Shown one piece after another: positions 22,671 to 34,990 of a stretch of DNA of 64,000 nucleotides. The notes below the pieces were generated by a model. The model was not told where the DNA came from and searched no databases. It saw only the letters and a list, made by a program, of their open reading frames with translations. Both the position numbers and the translations under genes were made by a program. The DNA lies in contig JNDT01002033.1 in NCBI GenBank assembly GCA_000697055.1, forward strand, positions 59,798 through 123,797. The letters are read 5' to 3'. Position 1 is the first letter of the stretch; every line of letters begins with the position of its first letter. This DNA comes from Saksenaea vasiformis B4078 (Eukaryota; Mucoromycota; Mucoromycetes; Mucorales; Saksenaeaceae).

Positions 22671-25075
22671 CGTTTCTTTTCTGCAGGTCATGTATGTCGT
22701 CATTCACAATCTCCTTGTCTTTTTATCAGTGAATACCACGTATTCACCTCTCGGATGAACAATATCCTCTTCTTCTCGGCGGCTACTCTCGAAATCGGAT
22801 ATTATCATTGTGGTCCGCCTGATAGCCTGAAGGTGACAAATCATGCTTGTCACAAGTTCGTCCAGCACTGAGGTTACTTACATCTCCATGAGCAGTTTTA
22901 TCCATGAGAACTGTCTTGCGCCAGCAACTTTGGAAGGTATTAAGATTGCGTTTTGATGTGTCAAATGAGAGCTTTATCCACGATATAGCTCAATTCATCC
23001 TCAGAAGACTTTGTGGCACATCCTCCACACTATCAAATCCCGGAATCTTCAAGTATGTTGCAAGAAACGGAGGACTTGATATTAGAGAAGGCGGTGGCAC
23101 CATTATTCGAGGACACGATAGACGACATTCTGTTCTGATGGACATCCGCGATGAATGACGAACACCGAACCACATCGATAATTGCCATCACTCAAAGATC
23201 GTCCCGACGCGTACATCAGCACATTTAAGGGTGCGGTCTGGGGCACCAGCCGTGATCAAGTGCTTTAGTCAAGCCGAGAACAAGTTTTTGGTCTCGAAGG
23301 ATCTTATCCACCTCGGTCACTTCTCGAAGAATGCCATTGATGTTCACAACATGAACGGTGTTTTGGCCTTTCAAGTGATAGGCCATCATGTATTTTTTAT
23401 CTGACAAGATTGATGCACGACGGACTGTACATAATGCTGGAGGTAGACAAGATCGAATTGCCTGCGTCTTTGTACGCCATACCCTCTTACGTTGTGCAAG
23501 CCCATCGCCTATTGAATGTGGTCACCGCGTACCAGCAATGCGATCCTTGCAGCGACATTCAGAGTAATCCTATGCATAAACCTCGCAATCGGAGGCGCCC
23601 TTCCATTACCATGTACAGACACCAATATCTGTTCATTGTGTAAATTCGTCCCTTCCAGCATTATTTTTTGTTTTTGGCCATAAGCTTTATTCGCGGCTAA
23701 TGGTATGAGCTTGCAACAAAAACATCAAATTTGTTTGTTAGGACAGACCATTAGAAGAAACCAACCTAAAATCGACCAATCAGATGAGGTCTTCGTACAC
23801 TAATAACCACTCACTCATCTTATTTTGTTGTTGTCGTCTCTGCCTATAGCGTACAACTTCAGGACCCACCTCAATGCTTGGGTCATCAATCGTTACCTTG
23901 AACCTGTAAGCTTTTTTTTTTTTTTCAAATGCAGTGTTTGTGCAGTCAGGTGTTCACATGTCACCATGGATCAATAATAACAGACTGCAATGTTTGGCAT
24001 GATGTTTGAAAGCTTGTTAATAATGTGGGACCCATAAAAAGGATATTTATGGGAAAATATTGACATTTTGCTAAAGGATCATGGGTTCCTGCCGGAACGA
24101 GCGGGATGATCTTTTACATTTTAATAAGGCAAAAATCCTGGATAGTATCGCATTCACCGCATCATAAGCTGTTGATATTTTACAAACCGTGTGACAAATC
24201 TTGCAACAACACATCATACAATAAGCGGAACCATATCACATGTTACAAAAAGTACGTAAGCGTTGCAGTTGCCAAACATTCTTGTTGTTTGTGATTGGGC
24301 GGGGAAAGTTGCCTATTTGTTACTTTTGAAACACCGTCATGCAAGCGAGGAGAATTCTTATTCATCTGTTCTCATTTTGTATGGTGGGAAAAAAAGAAAC
24401 AGATATAGAAAAGAAAGAGAAGAGACAGGTCATGTCTATATGATAAAGGTTAGATCTCTCGAATTAAATAGAGGATGTATAACAAAGATCGCCTATAAAA
24501 GCCCAACAAGCTGACTTCCGAACTTTATTTTTCTCTCCTTCTTTGTTATAACAGGTGGAAGTTCCTTTTCGACAAAGATCTCCGGTTTTATATAAAAAAG
24601 AATGTAAGTAGTAACCATAGCACTGTACAAAAAAATACAACTGTTGCCATGACAGCAAAAAGAAGAAGATAAGAAAAGAAAAAGAAGTGTTGTGTCGTGG
24701 AAAGATCAAAATGTCAGGTTATTCAATAACGGCAAATAAAAAAAATTTTGATGTACACAACGTAGATACTTTCCATAGTAAACCTTATCAAACCTGCAGA
24801 AAAAAGATGAGACTAAAAGATCAGAAGAATCTTTCTCTTCCTATTGCCCCAAATAAAACATCAGCTTCTTTCGTGTAGATTCTATGGAGACAAATCTTTA
24901 TATTATCTTTTTGTGTAAAATGACAGTTACCGGAATGTAACGCCTAAGGGGTCCAATCCCAAAACGACTGAACTCAAGTGACGTCGCTCACTCCACTTCT
25001 CTTTTTTTTCTTTTTCTTTTTTTTAACTTTTCTCTCCTAAGCTTTCCACTTTCCTTTCCCATTACAAAACATAGC
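22671..25075. other. Gene-free region before ARL8
   Basis: About 2.4 kb with only short open frames and no family resemblance. A fragment at about 23850-23897 (plus strand, FRTHLNAWVINRYLEP) has a protein-like look but is isolated. The last 90 bases are the ARL8 promoter. Confidence 0.45.
24979..25062 (+). promoter_or_regulatory. ARL8 promoter: CRE-like octamer and pyrimidine tract
   Basis: A near-palindromic tgacgtcg at 24979-24986 differs by one base from the CRE/ATF consensus. It is followed by a strongly pyrimidine-rich tract from about 24991 to 25062, just before the ATG at 25076. Such CT-rich leaders precede several genes in this window. Function is inferred only from position. Confidence 0.35.
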
Positions 25076-25880
25076 ATGGCGAATATTATACAATCATTGC
25101 TCGAATGGCTAAGAAGCCTCTTCTTCAAGGTTTATTTTATTACTGGTTTATTATTTGCGGTGTAATTATAACTTCTCTTTTTTTTTTTTTTCATTGACAG
25201 ACCGAAATGGAACTGACTTTGGTCGGTCTCCAAAACAGCGGTAAAACGACACTTGTTAATGTCATTGCCGTAAGTAAATGACTTGTTACTAATGATAAAA
25301 CGTACTGACTTTTTATCGAAAAAGTCTGGTCAGTTTATCGAAGATTCAATCCCCACTGTTGGGTTCAATATGCGAAAGGTCACAAAGGGAAACGTGACAA
25401 TGAAGCTTTGGGATATTGGTGGACAACCTCGATTTAGAAGTATGTGGGAACGATACTGTCGAGGTGTAAATGCGATTGTGTAAGTAAAATGAGAAAGAAA
25501 GGGGGAAAAAGAAGGACGTTTGGTTTATATTTGATACATTTTAGATTTGTCGTGGATGCTGCGGATCACGATAAACTCGATGCGGCATACACAGAATTGA
25601 AGAATCTCTTGGAGAAGCCACAGCTGGCAAATATACCCGTATTGGTGTTAGGTAACAAGAACGATTTGTCTGACGCGTTGACCGCGGAACAGCTGATCGA
25701 GGTCTTGTGAGTATTGAAGGAACAACGTGGATAAGACACGAATTAACACGTTATCTACTTAGACATCTCAAATCAATCACAAATCGAGAGGTTTCTTGTT
25801 ACTCAATCTCGGCCAAGAATCAAATTAACATCGACGTGACACTTCAGTGGTTGATTAAAAAAGGCAAAGGTCAAAAATGA
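25076..25880 (+). CDS. ARL8: ARF-like small GTPase Arl8
   Basis: Arl8 is a GTPase of late endosomes, lysosomes and vacuoles that recruits motors and tethering factors. Five exons: 25076-25129, 25201-25269, 25325-25479, 25545-25706 and 25763-25880, giving 185 aa, the normal length (186). The P-loop GLQNSGKT is at residues 27-34, the switch I Thr at 52, WDIGGQ at 70-75 and NKND at 130-133. The N terminus lacks a myristoylated Gly2 and instead is an amphipathic helix ([15 protein letters not shown]), the hallmark of Arl8 compared with other ARFs. The sequences [10 protein letters not shown] and [17 protein letters not shown] are near-invariant in this family. All four introns are GT-AG and 55-71 nt. 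The assignment is very secure. Confidence 0.97.
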
Positions 25881-26251
25881 AGAACAACGGAGGAGAACCG
25901 AGTGAGGAGTGAGAGAGAGCGAACAAAAAGAAACAAACAAAAAGAAAAGAATGATACCAAAAGATTCCCCATCCCCGGTTCTGAAACATGCATGTTGCAC
26001 AGTTTATATATTCTAAAAAAGAGATATGGATGGGATGATAGAGAATCTGTCCCTTTGATAGCTGCTCCCTCCTGATATCACTTGAGTTCATGCGCGGAAA
26101 CCAATCACACGTTATCATGTAGTTAAAACGCCGCTCTTTGGTTAACAGAAAATGTCCTCGGGTTTTTGCTACATCCTTTTAACTTTCTCTCTTTTCTAAT
26201 TATTGAGAATCGACTCTCTCTTGTTACACTTCAAAGGCCTTTGTACACTAA
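25881..26251. other. Intergenic between ARL8 and the transporter
   Basis: A 3' UTR-like stretch followed by a CT-containing leader (about 26170-26215) before the transporter ATG. No gene is seen. Confidence 0.5.
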
Positions 26252-28427
26252 ATGGAACATACTTATTTTCTGGGAAATAAAGACGGTGCTACCTATGGTT
26301 CCATCGCAGCAGATACAGGCGAAGAACGACTGCATCAACTTGGTTATAAACAAGTAAAGAAACACCATTGCTCAATGCCCTTTTTATCTTCCAACCCTGT
26401 CACCTAGGAATTTCAACGGAAGCTATCATCTTTTGCGACCTTTGGTAAGGGATTTCGCTTCGGCTAGAAAGAACCTTTTTTCCTGGCTAACACCTCCGCC
26501 CTGCATATAAGGATTGGCATTCACTAATATTGGCATCCTATCAAATACTTCGGCCACATTTCAGACAGGTGAAGACAGACTGAAATTCTATTTTGTAGAT
26601 CCCATCCGACTAAATTGGAACTTATCCCGTAGTTTTGCAACGAGGCGGTCCGATCACGATGCTACTCAGCTGGAACCTCGTAGCGATCTGCATGACTTGC
26701 GTCGCGCTTTCCTTATCCGAAATATGTTCTCTTTATCCAACCAGCGGTGGTCTCTACTACTGGGTATATGAGCTGTTACATACTCAGCCCCGTGTCCGGC
26801 AACGTGCTCCCCTCATGTGAGTTTTGCTGGCCACGCTCAGGATGTACATGTTATTTTTCTTTTGTCAGCGACTGATGACGGGTGGGCTTTTTTTTGTTTG
26901 GTTCTTGTTTGCCAGGGCATTTGTCACTGGTTGGACATACGCATTAGCAAACGTGATATCTATTGCTGCAACCAATGTGACCGTAGGTGAGTTAACCTTT
27001 CATTCCTAAAACATCGTCGGCCTTCCTTTTGGTGACCCTGTCATATTAGCTCTCTCGTGTGGATCGATCATAAAAATATCATGTGGAGTGGGGTTAAACA
27101 AATTTGTACTGATGATGATTACTCTTGCGGTGACATGTGTCCATGGTCTCGTCAATATTGGTAACTTGCAGAACGTATCATTACTTAATCGCATGAGTGT
27201 CTTTTGGTCCTGTGCCGGTCTCATTCTTGTGATTGCCGCCTTATCCGCCTTGGCGCCCGAGCATAGGTCCCTAGGTTGGGTCCTAACGCATTATGAAGAT
27301 CGTACAGGTTTCGAAAATCCGGCTTATGTCGTCTTATTGGGCATGGTTGGTGCAGCTTATTCCCTGTTTGGTAAAAGATAGAAAACGAAGCGGATCAAAT
27401 TATTCATATCAGTACCGCACCCCCCGTGACAGGTTGTGAAAGTGCCTCCTCTGTAAACGAAGAAACCAAGGACGCTGATTTCTCATCGGCTCTGTAGGTA
27501 TTAAGAAAAGCGGAAAAAGTTATTCGATTGATTCCTTTTTTTCCTTTTTTTTTTTCTTCGGTTCATGTAGGGCAATGACCATGTCGATCGTCGTCTCCTG
27601 GTTCGTGGGACTTGCTTTTTTGGCAGTTCTTTTGTTCTCGATCCAAGATATAGATGCTATTCTAGATAGTCGATATGCGATGCCTGTGGCTCAGTTGTTT
27701 TCCGTAAGAATCAAGATTGCAGAAAATGATGCTAAGGTTTCATCCTCAGGACGCTATTGGCCCGTGGGGAACGATTGGCTTTCTTTGTATTATCATCATC
27801 TGCCAATTTTGTACTGGTGCAACCACTGTAACCGTAACTTCACGTCAGATCTATGCTTTGGCAAGGGATGGCGCCACTCCTATGAATCGCAGATTGCATT
27901 CACTGAACAACGCAAGCCTACCTGCTAATGCTGTGTGGTTCACAGTGATCCTAACATCCATCGTCGTCTTACCCTTTCCACTTTCAGACCACGTGTTCGA
28001 ATATATCGTAAGCACCACCACCATCACAATCCATTTGGCCTATGGTAGAAGAGAGCAAAAGATAACCGCTTTAGCAAGCTGATCCAGTTGATTAGCGATT
28101 GTCCTTGGATCCCGGTTAATCACCAAACAAAAGCAAGGCCGCTTCTCCTTAGGCCGCTGGTCAAGACCCATCACTGTTGTTGGCTTCACATGGGCTGTCA
28201 CAGCAGTATTTGCATTTGCCCTACCCACACGATGGCCAATTCAAGGTAAGCAGAACAAGTACAGTTTTGTGCGTGACCATTTCAACTTTTGCTTGTTAGC
28301 ATCCAATATTAACTTCGCCGGTGCTGGACTGGTCATTGTCCTGACGATTACCCTATGCTTCTGGTTAGGCTGGGGGCGTTATCATTATAATGGTCCACGC
28401 GCACTAAATGACGAAACAGCTTCTTAA
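26252..28427 (+). CDS. APC-family amino-acid/GABA/polyamine permease
   Basis: A multi-pass membrane transporter of the amino acid-polyamine-organocation superfamily, closest in pattern to fungal GABA/choline-type permeases (Uga4/Hnm1 group). Eleven exons: 26252-26353, 26408-26444, 26512-26568, 26645-26816, 26916-26986, 27050-27370, 27433-27493, 27571-27703, 27750-28044, 28096-28245 and 28300-28427, giving 508 aa with every phase consistent. Signature pieces are FGLAFTNIGILSNTSA in TM1, GGPITMLLSW, LSEICSLYPTSGGLYYW in TM2-3, and later CEASxxVNEETKDA-like sequence with DFSSALAMTMS and SRQIYALARDGATP, all typical of this subfamily. The substrate cannot be told from sequence. The gene is convergent with the unknown gene at 28574-29221. 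Confidence 0.92.
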
Positions 28428-28573
28428 TTTTAGAGTTTCTTTTTTATTATGTTTTATAGAAACAAATATCCAGCTTTGTTTCTTTTCTTCTTTTTCTTTT
28501 CTTATTTTACATAAACAATGGTATAAATAACATATTAAAAAGATGATGCATAGGATGAGAAAGGCAAGGACTT

Positions 28574-29221
28574 TTAGGTTGAACGGTTTTTCCTTCGTGA
28601 AAAAAGGGAGCGTTTTTTTAGTGTAGGGCGATCTTCGGTTGGAGTTTCTAGCGTGATTGTTGAGTTGTTGATTGATAGGCTGGTAGTGATGGCTGACTGG
28701 GAAGTTCGTAGTTGTAAAGGTGGAGGTAAGGAAGCGAGTTGTCGTGATGAACGGCGAATAGCCAATTTGTGTAAAACATCCTTCATTTTCACATGGTGAT
28801 AGCGATGAAGTTTGTCCCTTGTCTTTTCCCACCATAAAGGTGGACACGTCGTTCCTTCTCGCTCGTCTACTGACGTAGGTTGTCCACAGAGCCATGTATT
28901 ATTAGAAGAGCCATTTGCTGACAGACTTCGGGTTTCTTGAGGGGAAGAGCTGTCGCTAGGAAACATGTCGGCCGGAGGTCGAGGCGGTTCAGAGAGTCCA
29001 CGTAATCGTCTTCTATGAATGTTTGTTGTAGGAGCGGAGACGACAGCAGCCACCGGCGGAGGTGCAGCCACCCATGCATTGTTGCTATCGTTGCTAGGGT
29101 TACTGGATAGTGATACGGGTTGACAGAGGCAATAAAGAACGGAGCAAAACCAGAAGATCTGGGATTGTAAAAGCGCAAAAGGAACGAGTACAAGTGGCGG
29201 TATATCCCGGTCGTTTGGCAT
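28574..29221 (-). CDS. Uncharacterised protein with one hydrophobic segment
   Basis: An open frame of 215 codons plus stop, starting at the ATG at 29221 (the frame stays open to 29251, but only after a plausible splice acceptor at about 29237). Near the N terminus is a hydrophobic stretch (PLVLVPFALL, then IFWFCSVLYCLC) that could be a membrane anchor. The rest is Ser/Pro/Arg-rich and probably disordered, with a short structured-looking part WWEKTRDKLHRYHHVKMKDVL and a basic C terminus. An alternative upstream exon (ATG at 29300, intron 29293-29238) would lead into another frame that stops early. I do not recognise the family. Confidence 0.5.
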   Translation of the reverse strand: MPNDRDIPPLVLVPFALLQSQIFWFCSVLYCLCQPVSLSSNPSNDSNNAWVAAPPPVAAVVSAPTTNIHRRRLRGLSEPPRPPADMFPSDSSSPQETRSLSANGSSNNTWLCGQPTSVDEREGTTCPPLWWEKTRDKLHRYHHVKMKDVLHKLAIRRSSRQLASLPPPLQLRTSQSAITTSLSINNSTITLETPTEDRPTLKKRSLFSRRKNRST

Positions 29222-29807
29222 ATAGGACAACCTTTTTATCTGAAAATGCAAAGAAAAGGGAAAAGAGAGAGGGACACCTTCGCTTTAATATACCTTCCAT
29301 GTGAGTACACCAGTGACATGCATTAGCTGTACCGAATTTCTGACTATTATCTTGGCAATCGCCATTTACTTGCCAAGAGGTTTGTATCCCTTTAGAGCTG
29401 AATTTCGGAACGGATACTTTTCTTTAAATTTGGTAAGCGGAAAAAAAAAGAACAAGCTGCTTCTGCTAGAACATCCGTATAAGCGATGGTGATTTAGATG
29501 ATCAGTCTGTTAAAATGTACACTGACTGACTGACTGACTAAATCAATATACAATCATGCGATCCATTGATAATTGATGCATCCATTCCACACGAAATTTT
29601 TTCTTTTCGTGTTGCTAAGAAAAACAAAACTTGTCAGTCCGACGCATTTTGACACGCGCTGAGCGTACCGTTAAGTTGTGTCCGACAAATAATTGTGCTC
29701 AGCAAACATCTTACAATGCATATTCTTTTTTCTTCTTTGATCTGTTTCATTATTACAATCATTCTATGTTTTTTCTTTTTTTTTTCCCTTTTTGAGGATG
29801 GACTATT
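29222..29807. other. Intergenic with ACTG microsatellite
   Basis: Contains a short tetranucleotide repeat (actg x about 5) at 29521-29539 and pyrimidine-rich DNA next to the uS15m stop. No gene is supported. Confidence 0.55.
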
Positions 29808-30627
29808 CTACAGAGTGATTTCACCCTCAACGGCTCTGGGTTCCAAACCAAGAGATTTCAAGCAGGTGTCATATCTGGTTGGATTCTTGCGTTTCAAGTA
29901 TTTGAGGATCTTTGCTCGCTGATGCACCATCATACGCAATTGTCTGTAATTATGCACGTCCTTTTTGTGTTGCTGCAAATGCGAGTGGAGATTGTGTATG
30001 CGGACAGTCAATACAGCAGCTAAAAAAGGGACATAGTGAGTTCTCGTCCTAGTGGAACGCAAAATGTCAATGTTACCTTGAACCTCGGGGCTACCCGTAT
30101 CTCCTTCTTTTTGTTTGAACCAATCCACAGCTTTTTGAATATTCCACAGTTGAACTGCCTTAGCGTTGCCATTTTGTAGTCCAATGATCTTTTGAAGCGT
30201 CTCCACCTTGACTTGTTCCTGCTTCAAAGCCTCATCCATACCCTCGACAGCAGCTAGGTGACTCGTCTCTACTGTATCTTTTGGCACCTGTTCAAACAAT
30301 GTTTTTTGTTCCTGTTCTGACAAAAAGTGTTGATAATCGCTTGATGAACCGTAGGCACTGGAAGGTGTGTGAAGCATGTTGAAGAATGGTGCACCTCGAG
30401 AAACAATGGGCGACGGTTTCGTTCGTTCATATTCAGCAACTCTGGCAGCTCGTTTGGCCAGATTCTCCTTCTTAATTTGCTTGGGATGCTTCTTCGCGCA
30501 GGTCACTGCAGACGAGTGGAACCCATTTCGGAACTGGAACGCTGCAAGCACTTCGTAAGCATGCCAATGTAGCAGCAAGACCTATGCACATACCGAGACG
30601 ACCCGTTTGTTGAAGGCGGCCCAACAT
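29808..30627 (-). CDS. Mitochondrial ribosomal protein uS15m (S15/Mrps28 family)
   Basis: A small-subunit mitoribosomal protein. Three exons: 30627-30594, 30541-30077 and 30019-29808, giving 236 aa. The first exon codes for an Arg-containing, acid-free leader fitting a mitochondrial presequence, followed by RNGFHSSAV, a likely cleavage region. The C-terminal half is the S15 domain with GDTGSPEVQ, HNLHSHLQQHKKD and LRMMVHQRAKILKYLK, then the extension seen in fungal mitochondrial homologues. The second intron (30076-30020) is 57 nt, a multiple of three without stop codons, so the unspliced message stays in frame; splicing is inferred because it restores the S15 core (SPEVQ joined to AAVLTVRI). 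Confidence 0.93.
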
Positions 30628-31584
30628 GGTTCAACAATGGAAATAAAAAAAAGAAATTCGTACTTCCCTGTCAGGGTTGTTTTCCAAGTACCAAATCACC
30701 CGTGACTGCCTTGTGCATGGATCGCTTACACCTGTTTCCCAATTTCAACACTTGCGCACAGCTGTGCAAAGCAGTCTTTCTTATTCTTTTCCCAATTTGC
30801 TGGCAGAATTCTCCTTGTTTTATAAGCGAAATCTGAAGAAAAGTGAAAAGGATTAGGTAGCGTAAGAGATCGTTCGTTCTTTGAATTTTGTGTCCCCGGG
30901 TTTCTGATCCGCTTGGTCCTGGCATGTAAGTGCAGCACCCATGGGAAAGTTCCATATTGCTACAACGCATTTTACGACCTAATAACAGCAACTTGTCATT
31001 ATCACCATTGAGTTAACATTTTTAGAGCATGTGACGGCAGTCATTTCTTTTAACGTTACTAGGCAATCGATTGTCTAAAGTCGCGTACACTGGGATCTGT
31101 TCCTAAAGTCTGACCACATCATTAACCTAAAAAAATACCCAAACCAGAAATGCTTTCAGTGTACATATATACTAGACAAACGATGTGGACTGATGGGTCA
31201 TCAGATACATTAATTGTGCGTGACACTGTCATTCTGTGCTTTGTACTGAGCTATAGCAGCATACTGTTTAGATCTCATGAACATTTCCTGTTTTGTCAAC
31301 ACTTAGAAAGTAAACTCGCTTTTTGGATCTGATGCCGCGCAGAAAATCTTGGTATCCAAAAATGGAGTCACTTGATCCTATGAATACCGTGTTTGGAATA
31401 AGCGTTTGCATCAGCTATATGTCCTTTCGCGCTCAACCCGAATTGCGTTCAATGCTGGATAGTGATCCGTCTTGGTGTTGAGCAGTCGTTAATCCAAGGA
31501 ATAGTTGGCACCTGGATGACCCATTTTTGCCCCATTTTTGCATTAAAGTGGTTCAGTGATGGGTTTTTCGGTATCCTTGCGGAA

Positions 31585-31800
31585 AGCAGTAAAAATGTCT
31601 CAAGATCAGGAAAATGTCCCATTGAAACAAGAGACGTTTTTTATTGAGGCGCTTCAGCGATGGATTCCCAGTATCCCATCGGAAAGCAGTAAAAAATGGC
31701 TCATAATAGGGACATCTTCCACCCAAAATAAGCCGTACTTAAAAGGAACGCACGAATTTCCTTTTTTTTTTTTCGTTTGGCTCTGTTCTTTTTAACATTA
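31585..31800 (+). repeat. Dispersed repeat family R1, copy 1
   Basis: The plus strand here matches the minus strand at about 58545-58730 and, more weakly, at about 62865-62975. Shared blocks include gaaaatgtc-cattgaaac, a ttccacccaaaata block, tacttaaa and a poly-T stretch followed by tttggctctgttc. The translated pieces also align in one frame (STQN.PYL, then FFF..WLCS). All copies carry stops. Confidence 0.7.
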
Positions 31801-32149
31801 CCGGTAAGGATATTAATTTATATACATACGCAATTATTCATGTCTTTTGTCTATCATTTAGCCTGCATGACCTCTATCCCGAACCGTCCTGGCTGTGTTG
31901 TAGTTCCTTGTTCACCACCAGGTAAGCAAATATTATCGCAATCTGCATTATCCGGCTTCCACAGCAGAATCTCGCCAGACGTTGCATCGCTTCGAGTCCT
32001 CTGCAGGGCGTACTCTCTTATCGCTGGCCCTCGTTGCTAGATTCCTCTCCATGCTGGCCCCACCGGTTTAGGTGCGAGCTTGGCTCAGACCTGTAGGTCT
32101 GCTTACCTTCGGGGTAAGTAAACTGACATCAGCGCATCTTTCATTTACT

Positions 32150-32350
32150 AACCGTGAATGAATTTTTATGCTGGTCCAATAAATTATGCATCCATCTGGG
32201 GACCAACTTGATGTAAGTGCAGTATCATTTTGTCGTCACTTCGCGAACTACTGAGGCGTATTCAATTCTTCCTTTAGCGCAAACTCGGGCCTTCATGGAC
32301 GCATAGTTTATTTAGAGTAGCGTAAAAAGTCGTTCAATAAACAGTAAGCT
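32150..32350. repeat. Dispersed repeat family R2, copy 1 (pairs with 41390-41570)
   Basis: Shares with 41390-41570 an early block around atttactaac..tgaat and a final block tttagagtagcgtaaaaa followed by caataa-cagta. Order and spacing are the same; identity is moderate. Confidence 0.55.
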
Positions 32351-32604
32351 ACAATTGGGTCCAAAACTGGCAACAGACTGGCTTGGACCTTACAAAGGGT
32401 GGAACTCGTGTAATAGTCGCAGCGCCTACAATAAAAGCAAATAAATATCAACTTTAGGTGCGATATCTACCACCAGCTTAATTAGCGTTAGCTCGAGAAT
32501 TCTAAAATGCGTCAAAGCAAATTTATATAACAATTAAGGTCCTAATGTCTAAAGGACAGGAGCCAAGATAACGTATCCAAAATCGTTCTTTTAAAGAGTG
32601 AGTC

Positions 32605-33220
32605 TTGGTCTCACGCACTCTCGTATCGTCCTACTACAGTAACAACACAGCGATATTGCGAAAATACTTGACTAATGACGGGCAGGCCCTACTCAATCGG
32701 ACTGTGGAGTACACGAAACTCGTTATGACGCTTTTTTCAGTGAAAAAACCAGAAAGATGTGTGCAAAGATTACTGTCTAATGAGCCGAACTGATTGAGTT
32801 CTGCTGAGTGTACGTTCGAATATTGATATGACAAAGACGTTCAAACACAACCCAAGTATTGCTTTGCGACCAGATGTCGTCATTTCGATTATTGATCTGT
32901 TGCAATTTGGAGAAATTCTAGGTCACGATGAAGCGAAGGCTGGGAAACCAAACTGCAATAAGACAGCTTTATATTTGGACCTCGGATCTGCAATTACATT
33001 TTATCTTACAAAACTCGCTTATGGTACGCTTTATACAACGTATGAAATTGGTCACCTTGCCTTGCTGTCTTCCTTGACGGAGCTTCTTGCCCTTGTAAAC
33101 CTCAAGAATCCCCATTGTTTACTCTTTGGACGCCACGTCTTTTGGAAGATTTGTCAGACGTCGCATACGCCGATACAATCCGACAACGGTGTCGATTATC
33201 GGTACAGTTTAATGATTTAA
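32605..33220 (+). pseudogene. Broken reading frame, unknown repeated-type family
   Basis: Two plus-strand frames, 32605-32793 and 32828-33220, look like one protein interrupted by stops. The longer piece reads with conserved-looking motifs SIIDLLQFGEILG, ITFYLTKLAYGTLYTTYEIGHL and LLFGRHVFWKIC. I have an impression of similar proteins in multicopy families of Mucorales, but I cannot name one. There is no start context or splice structure. The remnants continue weakly to about 33340. Confidence 0.4.
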
Positions 33221-33806
33221 TCGATCTTGTCGACCCAACGAAGAATTGAAGCCGAGCTTGTTCCATCCGATTCTAGACTAACTCGTATGTCAAATTCGTT
33301 GGAGTTCATCTAAACAGATGACCACATTGATCACGCCTTCATCAACGAAGCCAAACTTGCTTCCCTGGGCCAATGAACCACTCCTCAAGACTTTATTTAG
33401 AACATTTTCTGCCATTTCAGGACGGCAGTTGTCGGTATCATCGAAAATCATCTAGCATTAATGCCACCAACCGTCTCTTTCACAAATAATCCACAATACC
33501 AAAACTTTCAAACTTTCACGCAAATGTATCTACATTGTGACGAGCCGGTGCAGAGTGACAATATGGACGCAGATGATGAGGGAAGCATAAAATGGCTATT
33601 ATTTTTAAAATGAGGCATACTAACATGCAAGAATTGGAGCTTCCAGGGGTTCAGAGGCAAGCGTGCAAGTTGGGTGCAGACCTGGAGATGCGTGAAAGTT
33701 AAAAATGTCAATGCCCAAAATAGAATGCATTTCATTGTCAGCGCCCTTTTCCACCCTTTTCGTCCTCTAGGTTTGCTTCGACCCTTCCCGACACGCACAA
33801 CCCCTG
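33221..33806. other. Intergenic upstream of PPX1
   Basis: No gene supported. The last 60 bp, with a pyrimidine-rich stretch at 33745-33790, form the PPX1 leader. Confidence 0.45.
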
Positions 33807-34990
33807 ATGGCCACAGTGATCCACGAGTTTCTAGACAATGTCAAGTTGACTTTGCAGACAAATGATAAGAAGAAGAGAATTGTCATAGTTACGGGCAACG
33901 ATTCTGCCGGTCGGTACCACTTTATCAAAACACAAAACACCATTCCAATGGGCATGAGCTGAGCACGGTACATCTAGATCTCGATTCTATCGTATGCGCG
34001 CTGCTGTTTTCTTTCTTGAGTTCCGAAATTGATAAGTCAACGTTTTACCTTCCTCTTGTCAAAGTCCCTCTTTCCGATCTCGCTCTACGACCAGAAGTCA
34101 AGTTTGTCTTTGACAAAGCAGGCATCGATGTAACACGTCTTGTGTGTATCGATCATGTCGATTTGGATGCGCTCAAGGCAGAGGATGCACGTGTATTTCT
34201 GGTTGATCACAATTCTCTAACTGCTCCCTTTGATGCTTCCTGGAACGAGCGGGTCGTTGGCGTGCTGGACCATCATGTTGATGAAGGACTGTATAAACAG
34301 GCATCGCCCCGTATCATCGAGATGGTCGGCTCTTGTACATCGCTCGTTATCCTCCATTTTGCAGAAATCATTCACCATTACCCATGGATAAACAAGATTG
34401 CTCTTGGGCCTATTTTGGTCGACACGATCAATCTTCGATGGGAGTATGGAAAGACAACGGAGACGGACGTCAAAGTTTTCGACTTGCTAAACTCCGCTGG
34501 CTTTCAGCCTGACGCTTATTATGACGAGATTGAAGCTGTCAAATCGCGCGTAGAGCATCTTTGCAGTCGTGACCTCTTGCGGAAAGATTACAAGGAATGG
34601 GTAGTAAACGGTTTTCGCATTGGGACGAGTTCGTTGTCCTGGTACCTGGGAGCTTGGATAGAACGTGACGGAATCGAGGCAATAGTACGGTCGGCACACG
34701 ATTGGATTGCTGAGAAACAGCTGGATCTTGAGATTGTTCTGACCTCATATGACCACAGCAACAAAGGTGGAAAGTATGAGAGAGAGCTTGCTGTATTTGT
34801 GGCAAATGAACACCTATTGCAAGTAAAAACGAAGTTAGAGAGCGACATGAACGTCAGCCTTACTCCGTTGCCGCTCCCACTAGAAGCGCATGAGGGTAGG
34901 GTTGCTTTTTACAACCAAGGAAATGTCAGAATGTCGCGAAAACAAGTTTGGCCATTGGTTCAGTCGCTTCTCGAAAAGATAGACAAATAA
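33807..34990 (+). CDS. PPX1: Exopolyphosphatase, DHH family
   Basis: Ppx1 cleaves terminal phosphates from inorganic polyphosphate in the cytosol and mitochondria. Two exons, 33807-33909 and 33978-34990, give 371 aa, near the yeast length (397). The N-terminal GNDSADLDSIVCA (residues 30-42) carries the first metal-binding Asp residues and is interrupted by the intron exactly inside the motif. The DHH triad is at residues 132-134 (GVLDHHVDEG), preceded by VDHNSLT and followed by the SCTSLV loop. The DHHA2-type C-terminal domain includes ILVDTINLRWEYGK and ends with MSRKQVWPLV. The ATG at 33807 is the only in-frame start compatible with the family N terminus. It is the first of several plus-strand genes in this block. 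Confidence 0.92.

Larger units (their letters stand above)
30628..32604. other. Repeat-containing gene-free region
   Basis: About 2 kb without an intact gene. It holds a repeat copy at 31585-31800 shared with 58.6 and 62.9 kb, and another at 32150-32350 shared with 41.4 kb, both listed separately. Confidence 0.55.
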
